Positions 42,581 through 47,447 of a stretch of DNA of 47,447 nucleotides are shown here, in pieces. Positions within the stretch are counted from its first letter, which is position 1. Each line of letters starts with the position of its first letter. Location: contig JAUILT010000012.1 of NCBI GenBank assembly GCA_030432925.1, positions 1 through 47,447 of the forward strand, in the 5' to 3' direction. Source of the stretch: Bdellovibrionia bacterium. Lineage in GTDB: Bacteria; Bdellovibrionota; Bdellovibrionia; Bdellovibrionales; UBA1609. The translations under genes and the position numbers were made by a program. The notes under the pieces are model-generated. The model was not told the DNA's origin and searched no databases. It saw nothing but the letters and a program-made list of their open reading frames with translations.

Positions 42581-43426
42581 TCAATAGGGGTTTGCCGCCC
42601 TGTCTGAAATTCGTGCCAATAAGATTTTGAGTTTTTTGATGGTATTGGCTCTGGCTTGTTTTTTTCTAGAAATAAGAGGTTCCATTTTTTGTAAGGGCTG
42701 AGATGAGGGTTCAGAAGCATTGTCATCAAATTCAGCAATTTGGTTTAAAAGCTTTCGTCGTTTGATCAGCTCTGTGGCCTCTGAAAAGTAAGGCTCAGAT
42801 TGGTTGAGAACCTCTGCTGCTTTTTCAAAATCATTGCGAACAATAAAAGCATCTATCAGTGAGATGGCTCGGTCCAGTTGTGAGGAAGCTTTTGATGTCT
42901 GTGAGCCTTCTTCTTCCTCCATGGGAGAGAGGGAGAGTTCTTTGCTCTCTTCTTGAGCTAGGTGGTTCAGTGGTAGCATTTGAAAAAGTTCTTCTTCAAA
43001 CTCATCAGCAGTGACGCTTTCTAATTTTTTGACAGAACTTTGTGCCTTTTCATTTTTGGGGTTGAGAAAAAGCACCATTTTATAGGATTTTAGTGCTTCT
43101 TTGGGGCGTTTCAATCGTACCAGGCAGTCCGCGAGTAACTGAAAGGCCATGATATTTTCAGGGCTCAGCTGGACGGCGACTTCCAGTTGTTTAACAGCGT
43201 CTTCGTATTGAACTCGTTCAATCAGTGCCCTTGCCAGAGAAATTCGACCACTGGCAAATTTGGGATGTTGACGAACCCCCCGAACCCCCTCTTCAACAGC
43301 TTGATCCAGAAGCCTCATTTTTCTATAGGCATCTACAAGAGGAGCAAAAACCAGAGAATTGGGGTCTTTTTCCAGCATCAGCTGGTACTTCTCAACAAGG
43401 GCTGTATCTACGGGGTTTTCGGCCAT
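42581..43426 (-). CDS. tetratricopeptide repeat protein
   Basis: A 281-aa TPR protein. Repeats lie about 10-40, 45-75, 78-110 and 112-145, with pattern positions such as 'FASGRISLARALIERVQYED', 'AVQLSPENIMAFQLLADCL' and 'ALKSYKMVLFLNPKNEKAQ'. The second half is acidic and linker-like, then basic ('MEPLISRKKQARANTIKKL'). No signal peptide, so it is cytoplasmic unless exported otherwise. TPR domains mediate protein contacts, and the partner is unknown. It lies upstream of efp with a 110-bp gap. Confidence 0.85.
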   Translation of the reverse strand: MAENPVDTALVEKYQLMLEKDPNSLVFAPLVDAYRKMRLLDQAVEEGVRGVRQHPKFASGRISLARALIERVQYEDAVKQLEVAVQLSPENIMAFQLLADCLVRLKRPKEALKSYKMVLFLNPKNEKAQSSVKKLESVTADEFEEELFQMLPLNHLAQEESKELSLSPMEEEEGSQTSKASSQLDRAISLIDAFIVRNDFEKAAEVLNQSEPYFSEATELIKRRKLLNQIAEFDDNASEPSSQPLQKMEPLISRKKQARANTIKKLKILLARISDRAANPY

Positions 43427-43486
43427 AAGTTATCTTACACTGAGCTGCAAAAAATTCAACTGATCCCAAGAGTGTGATGTCACACA

Positions 43487-43750
43487 CTAGGGCCTGGAGC
43501 AATCGTATTCCGTTTTTGAGTAGTAGGACCGGGAACTCATGGCTGTACAGTGTTTATAGTAAAACTCCACAGGCTTCCAATGGGGGCGCGATGGAATAGG
43601 CTTGTTTAACATCATGTTGGAAGATGCAGCTCCGGGAGCCCTATTATTCGTATCTGAAGGGGGAAGGTAAATAAGAGTTTCGTAACTGGGGTCGGGTGAG
43701 GCACAGCCCATCATGATTCCTGTAATAATAACTCCAAAAAATCGACTCAT
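43487..43750 (-). CDS. small lipoprotein of unknown function
   Basis: An 87-aa lipoprotein. The hydrophobic start 'SRFFGVIITGIMM' leads to GC, a lipobox (GIMMG-C), so it would be lipid-anchored. The mature part is Pro/Tyr-rich with two further Cys. I chose the ATG at 43750. A TTG at 43771 has a better ribosome site but adds seven residues. No family is recognised. Confidence 0.65.
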   Translation of the reverse strand: MSRFFGVIITGIMMGCASPDPSYETLIYLPPSDTNNRAPGAASSNMMLNKPIPSRPHWKPVEFYYKHCTAMSSRSYYSKTEYDCSRP

Positions 43751-43862
43751 GCTTAATAGAATAAGCTCCAAAAGCTCACTTACAAAACCGTTCTGGTCTA
43801 AAGGTAGAGCCAGAAGGTTTAAATAGAAGGGCCTTTTGACAGGGCTGCGTTAAATATACTGA

Positions 43863-44031
43863 CCTAGTGTCGTAACCAATAAAATTTTTCACCCCCAGCT
43901 GGTTATTTTTAAGCAACTCCAATTTGCTCCTCCTCGAATTGGCTTCTGGCCAGTCCTTCGTCGTCTCGCATTGAATTTGCTCAAAAATTCCTGCGCTGCC
44001 GGTGAAAAATTTTATTGGTTACGACACTAGT
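43863..44031. mobile_element. 169-bp MITE, copy 2
   Basis: The second copy of the non-coding element at 31611-31779, in the same orientation and with only two internal differences plus one at the outer base. CTAG again bounds both ends. It lies upstream of lpxC, its right end 193 bp before the ATG. The remaining parts of the 43751-44223 gap (43772-43862 and 44032-44223) hold AT-rich sequence and the presumed lpxC promoter, without a clear -35/-10 pair. Confidence 0.88.
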
Positions 44032-44223
44032 TTAAAGGGAGTGCTGTGTTGTTTTCTTTAGAGACTGTGTCTTTAGAGCAACAATTTATTGCATTGCATA
44101 ATTTGTTTGTTGTAGGGTATTCACCTGGTTTCAGTGAGTTATAGGTTTTTTTTTGACCTCTGTCGAGGTGGTCTCGATTTTGGATGAATAGGGTTTCTAG
44201 AGACTTTTCTTAAAGGATTTGTG

Positions 44224-45129
44224 ATGTTTTTACAACGCACCATTAAAAAAAAGGCTGTTGTTAAAGGTATTGGTCTTCATACGGGGGCCCCTTCTCAGTT
44301 GACTTTCTGTCCGGCTCCTGCGGAAACAGGTGTTTGGTTTGTTCGTAGAGATTTACCTGGAGCTCCGGCACTCAAGGCCCTGGCTGAGTCAGTGACGGCC
44401 ACCTCTTTAGCTACGGTTTTGGGGGGAGAGGCTTTTTCAGTATCAACAGTGGAGCATTGCTTAAGCGCTTTGGCAGCACTGAGGATTGACAATTTATTTA
44501 TTGAGTTAGAGGGGCCTGAAATTCCTATTGGTGATGGATCAGCTAAGCCCTTTTTAGATGCCATTCTTGAGGCAGGAGTCATTGAGCAAGATCAACCCCG
44601 TAAATATGCCTATATCTCTCAATCTATTTATTATGGTACAGAAGACAAGCATGCCTATGTACTGCCTTACAATGGTCTCAGAGTGACTTGTACTATTGAG
44701 TTTCCCCATAAAGCCATTGGAAAACAGTCGATGGATTTAGATATCAATGAGCACACTTTTACCACAGAATTGAGTCGAGCCCGAACATTTGGTTTTCTAA
44801 AAGACGTAGAGGCACTTCGCGCGAGAGGTTTGGCCAAGGGGGGGTCTTTGGACAATGCTGTGGTTCTGGACGCTGAAGAAGTGATGAACCCAGAGGGGCT
44901 GCGCTGGAGCAATGAATTTGTCCGCCATAAAATGTTGGATGCCTTAGGTGATTTAGTCACCCTTGGAATGCCTTTGATGGGACATATTGTTCTCTATAAA
45001 GCAGGGCATGATGTCATGAACTGCCTGGTACGAAAAATTGCTGAATCTCGAGACTCCTATCGCCATATCGAGTTAGGCGCAGATTTGCCACAGCAGGGCC
45101 ATGAGGTTCAGTCCTATTGGGCCATATAA
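44224..45129 (+). CDS. lpxC: UDP-3-O-acyl-N-acetylglucosamine deacetylase
   Basis: A 301-aa zinc-dependent deacetylase, the committed step of lipid A synthesis in the cytoplasm. The zinc ligand H78 is in 'STVEHCLSAL', and the later H/D pair lies in 'HKMLDALGDL'. 'GIGLHTG', 'PEIPIGDGSA' and 'ARTFGF' complete the family pattern. AAGGA six bases before the ATG at 44224 supports this start over a GTG at 44221. It marks a lipopolysaccharide-bearing diderm. It is followed by a separate promoter and the broken ald gene. Confidence 0.96.
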   Translation: MFLQRTIKKKAVVKGIGLHTGAPSQLTFCPAPAETGVWFVRRDLPGAPALKALAESVTATSLATVLGGEAFSVSTVEHCLSALAALRIDNLFIELEGPEIPIGDGSAKPFLDAILEAGVIEQDQPRKYAYISQSIYYGTEDKHAYVLPYNGLRVTCTIEFPHKAIGKQSMDLDINEHTFTTELSRARTFGFLKDVEALRARGLAKGGSLDNAVVLDAEEVMNPEGLRWSNEFVRHKMLDALGDLVTLGMPLMGHIVLYKAGHDVMNCLVRKIAESRDSYRHIELGADLPQQGHEVQSYWAI

Positions 45130-45154
45130 AGCGCTCTTCAACTTTTGCAAGTTC

Positions 45155-45183
45155 TTGACTAAAAAGGTTTTTTTCTCGTACAA
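45155..45183 (+). promoter_or_regulatory. candidate promoter of the ald pseudogene
   Basis: TTGACT (45155-45160), 17 bp, GTACAA (45178-45183). The -35 is good and the -10 weak. It lies 33-61 bp upstream of the ald ATG at 45216, just after a GAGGAG ribosome site. Confidence 0.35.
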
Positions 45184-45215
45184 CCGGCTGTTCTTAATAA
45201 GAGGAGAAGAGTCCG

Positions 45216-46302
45216 ATGATTATTGGTGTGCCTAAGGAAATAAAAATTTCTGAAAATCGTGTGGGATTGACTGAAGCCGGAGTTCGGCAACTGGTGGCTG
45301 AGGGTCACAAAGTCTTTATTGAGAAAGACGCTGGCTTAGGAAGTATGATCTCTAATGAGTCCTATGAGGAGGCTGGGGCCGAAATGCTGCCGACTATTGC
45401 TGATATTTATGAAAAAGCAGAGATGATTATCAAGGTGAAGGAACCTCTTCCTGACGAATATGACTTAATGAAGGAAAATCAGATTCTTTACACATACCTG
45501 CACCTTGCGGCTGAGCCAAAGCTGACGAAGGTGCTCGTCGACAGAAAAGTCAAAGCTGTGGCCTACGAAACTATTCAGATGTCAGATGGGTCCTTACCTC
45601 TACTCACTCCTATGAGTGAGGTGGCAGGCCGTTTGGCGACTCAGGTGGGAGCCAACTACCTGCAAAGAAACAACGGTGGGCAAGGTATTCTTCTTGGTGG
45701 AGTGACTGGGGTCCATAAGGGGCGTGTTGTTATTATTGGTGGCGGGATTGTCGGGACCAATGCAGCTCAAATGGCTGTGGGCTTAGGGGCTGAATCGTAA
45801 CCGACTGGAGTACCTCAACCATATATTTGATGGCAAAATTCATACGTTATACTCCAATGCTCATAATATTGAGGAGGCTGTAGCTTCAGCAGATCTTCTT
45901 GTAGGCGCTGTACTGCTGACAGGGGCTAAGGCTCCTACGTTGGTGACCAAAGATATGATTTCTTCTATGCAGGCAGGATCTGTTGTGGTGGATGTGGCTG
46001 TGGATCAGGGGGGCTGTATTGAAACCTGTAAACCAACATCTCACACTCACCCCACTTATGAAGTGGATGGGGTGGTTCATTACTGTGTTCCTAATATGCC
46101 AGGTGTGGTTGCTAGGACTTCTACATATGCTTTAACTAATGCGACATTTAAATACGCCTCTATGTTGGCGCAGATGGGTGTGGAGGATGCTGTGGCCCAA
46201 GAAGAGCCTTTGAGAAAAGGGTTGAATGTTTATGGTGGGTCTATTTGTTATGAGCCTGTGGCTCGCGATCTTGGTATGGAGTATAAGCCTTACCAATTGT
46301 AG
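45216..46302 (+). pseudogene. ald: alanine dehydrogenase, frameshifted by a 20-bp deletion
   Basis: The N-terminal part (residues 1-193, ending GLGAE) is normal: 'IIGVPKEIK', '[11 protein letters not shown]', 'TYLHLAAEP', '[11 protein letters not shown]', and the NAD loop '[10 protein letters not shown]'. After the TGAA at 45791-45794 the frame runs into TAA at 45798. The remainder (from CGT at 45796) continues in another frame with a full C-terminal sequence ending YKPYQL. Compared with the family, seven residues (V-T-I-I-D-x-N type, including the NAD-binding Asp) are missing, which equals a 20-nt loss. Together the parts total the usual 370 aa. It would have interconverted alanine and pyruvate. 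Confidence 0.9.
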
Positions 46303-46303
46303 A

Positions 46304-47071
46304 TTATTTTAAAAATATCTTTTGTAAGGGGATTCTCACTTTAAGCGATCCCTTTTTTTCTGTGCTCTGCCAATAGACTCCGTGTTTTTCCAGTCGTTGA
46401 ATGGTTTTGGGGTGAGGGTGGCCATAACGTCTTTTTCGAGCAGAGATAGAGGCTGAATAGAGATCTGGCAGTGCATCTAAAAAGAGCTGAGAGGTGCTTG
46501 AAGAGCTCCCATGGTGGCCAACAACAAGGTGTTTTACAGGCCGCAAGGCTGACCAGTGAAGGGCTTGTTTCTCCACCTGTTGAGGAGCGTCTCCAGGGAT
46601 CAAAATATGTTTAAATAGAGCAATCCAAAGGCTATTGGCATTTTGATGGTCCTTTGACGGGGCTGGGGGGTGCCACCACTTCCACCACGACAGGGCCTGA
46701 GTGGGGTGAGGGCACTTGAGGAGATTTTTAAGCCTATTGGCTTTAGAGGGAATGATCTGCCTGGGGTGTAAAAGCAGGCACAGTCTATTTTGCTTTATGA
46801 TTTTCCGAAACCGAAAGATATGGTTGATATGATCCCGGTCGAAATGGGTGAGGACAACTATATTTGTTCTCAGAGAGCAAAGGGATTGGATAGCTCTCCA
46901 AGGGGCCCTTTCACCGCCCATATCAAAGTGCACACATAAACTTTCTAGAGGGAGAGTGATCCATTGCCCTTGCCCTACGTTCCAAATGTGGGCAAAGAAC
47001 CCTCCGGGAGAAGCAAGGGGTTGCAGCGGAAATAAGGAGAGACCAATTGTCAGGAGGCTTTGGCGGAGCAT
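46304..47071 (-). CDS. comEC: ComEC-type metallo-beta-lactamase domain protein (C-terminal part)
   Basis: A 255-aa protein corresponding to the C-terminal nuclease-like part of ComEC/Rec2. It starts with a hydrophobic segment ('LLTIGLSLFPLQPLA', like the last helix of the competence domain), then 'NVGQGQ', 'THFDRDHI' (HxDxDH metal site), 'ILIPGD' and 'GHHGSSSS'. In other bacteria this is fused to the membrane channel. Here the ATG at 47071 overlaps the membrane part by 22 bp in another frame and lacks a ribosome site. DNA uptake or degradation of the incoming strand is its family role. Confidence 0.8.
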   Translation of the reverse strand: MLRQSLLTIGLSLFPLQPLASPGGFFAHIWNVGQGQWITLPLESLCVHFDMGGERAPWRAIQSLCSLRTNIVVLTHFDRDHINHIFRFRKIIKQNRLCLLLHPRQIIPSKANRLKNLLKCPHPTQALSWWKWWHPPAPSKDHQNANSLWIALFKHILIPGDAPQQVEKQALHWSALRPVKHLVVGHHGSSSSTSQLFLDALPDLYSASISARKRRYGHPHPKTIQRLEKHGVYWQSTEKKGSLKVRIPLQKIFLK

Positions 47072-47447
47072 CGTTTTCGTACTTTTAAAATGTGGATCCA
47101 GAAAAATAGAAAATGCAATCCTGCTGCATAAGTGAGAGCAGCAAGAGGCGAAATCTTTTGTCCAGATACATACGGAGAGGGAATACTTTGAGCGAAAATA
47201 GTGAGGGCAGAATCAAAGAGATTCCAGATTATGGCCATAGGTGTTTGTAATAGAGGAAAAATCCAGGTGATAAAGCTCAAAGGGAGGAGCACTAGAAAAA
47301 CCAGCGGACCGATGAGGGCATTGACGAGGATGGTGAAGGGGTGAGGTAACTGCAGATCCAATAATAAGGGGATGAGAGTGAGGTACAGCCAGATAAGGTG
47401 AAAACTTTGTTTTTTATGTTGGTGGCTCCACATAAGTGTGGAAACGG
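47050..47447 (-). CDS. comEC: ComEC competence membrane domain, partial (5' end outside window)
   Basis: The frame is open to the window edge, so this is the 3' portion of a longer gene. At least 132 residues carry several hydrophobic helices ('LIWLYLTLIPLLLDLQL', 'PLVFLVLLPLSFITWIFPLL', 'LHFLFFWIHI') followed by a basic end, as in the competence domain that forms the inner-membrane DNA channel. It ends 22 bp inside the metallo-beta-lactamase frame. Either the gene is naturally split, a -1 shift near the A-rich 'GAAAACG' joins them, or an indel broke it. Confidence 0.7.
   Translation of the reverse strand, partial: VSTLMWSHQHKKQSFHLIWLYLTLIPLLLDLQLPHPFTILVNALIGPLVFLVLLPLSFITWIFPLLQTPMAIIWNLFDSALTIFAQSIPSPYVSGQKISPLAALTYAAGLHFLFFWIHILKVRKRCSAKAS

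Overview
The window looks like a chromosomal segment of a diderm (Gram-negative) bacterium. It has lpxC, a TamA/TamB pair, many lipoprotein and Sec signal peptides, a membrane-anchored RNase Y, and beta-oxidation/electron-transfer flavoprotein genes. The mix of large unrecognised exported proteins, degenerate receiver/PilZ proteins and an RNase Y resembles the Bdellovibrionota (Bdellovibrio and relatives). That assignment is inference from gene content, not from a marker search. I saw no rRNA, tRNA or CRISPR array.

Region 1 (about 1-6080) is an accessory island. A divergent promoter with two copies of an 11-bp palindrome separates a minus-strand unknown gene from a plus-strand run: winged-helix protein, unknown protein, excisionase-like protein, tyrosine recombinase. 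Then come a MNT/HEPN pair (toxin-antitoxin type), three GGTAAC iterons, and a divergent C5-cytosine methyltransferase/HNH nuclease pair that is probably a restriction-modification system. The island ends with a decayed second copy of the integrase-3'-end/MNT junction, 3.0 kb from the intact one.

Region 2 (6.1-18.9 kb) is mostly housekeeping. It holds an EamA transporter, a VWA lipoprotein, an operon of DUF606 transporter, thiolase and proline iminopeptidase, a double-length MurQ/GKRP-like SIS protein overlapping rny tail to tail, a cyclic-nucleotide-binding/zinc-ribbon protein, a large degenerate receiver/PilZ protein, and pdxH with a possible coupled leader peptide.

Region 3 (18.9-26.6 kb) encodes secreted proteins of unknown function. 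One is an Ala-rich secreted protein. The others form a tightly overlapping three-gene operon of large exported, membrane-anchored proteins (1201, 405 and 597 aa). This operon is the best candidate here for an undescribed envelope system.

Region 4 (26.7-33.7 kb) has ETF-ubiquinone oxidoreductase plus HIT protein, a hydrolase-like protein without its nucleophile, a thioredoxin/DUF6952/2-Cys peroxiredoxin operon behind an OxyR-like operator, a trypsin-like protease whose stop codon sits in the end of a 169-bp MITE, and an RsmB/NSUN-type RNA methyltransferase.

Region 5 (33.7-47.4 kb) carries the outer-membrane assembly operon TPR protein-tamB-tamA, in which TamA appears to have seven POTRA domains. 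It also carries efp, another TPR protein, a small lipoprotein, a second near-identical MITE, lpxC, an alanine dehydrogenase gene broken by a 20-bp deletion, and the 3' part of comEC, where the membrane and metallo-beta-lactamase parts lie in two overlapping frames.
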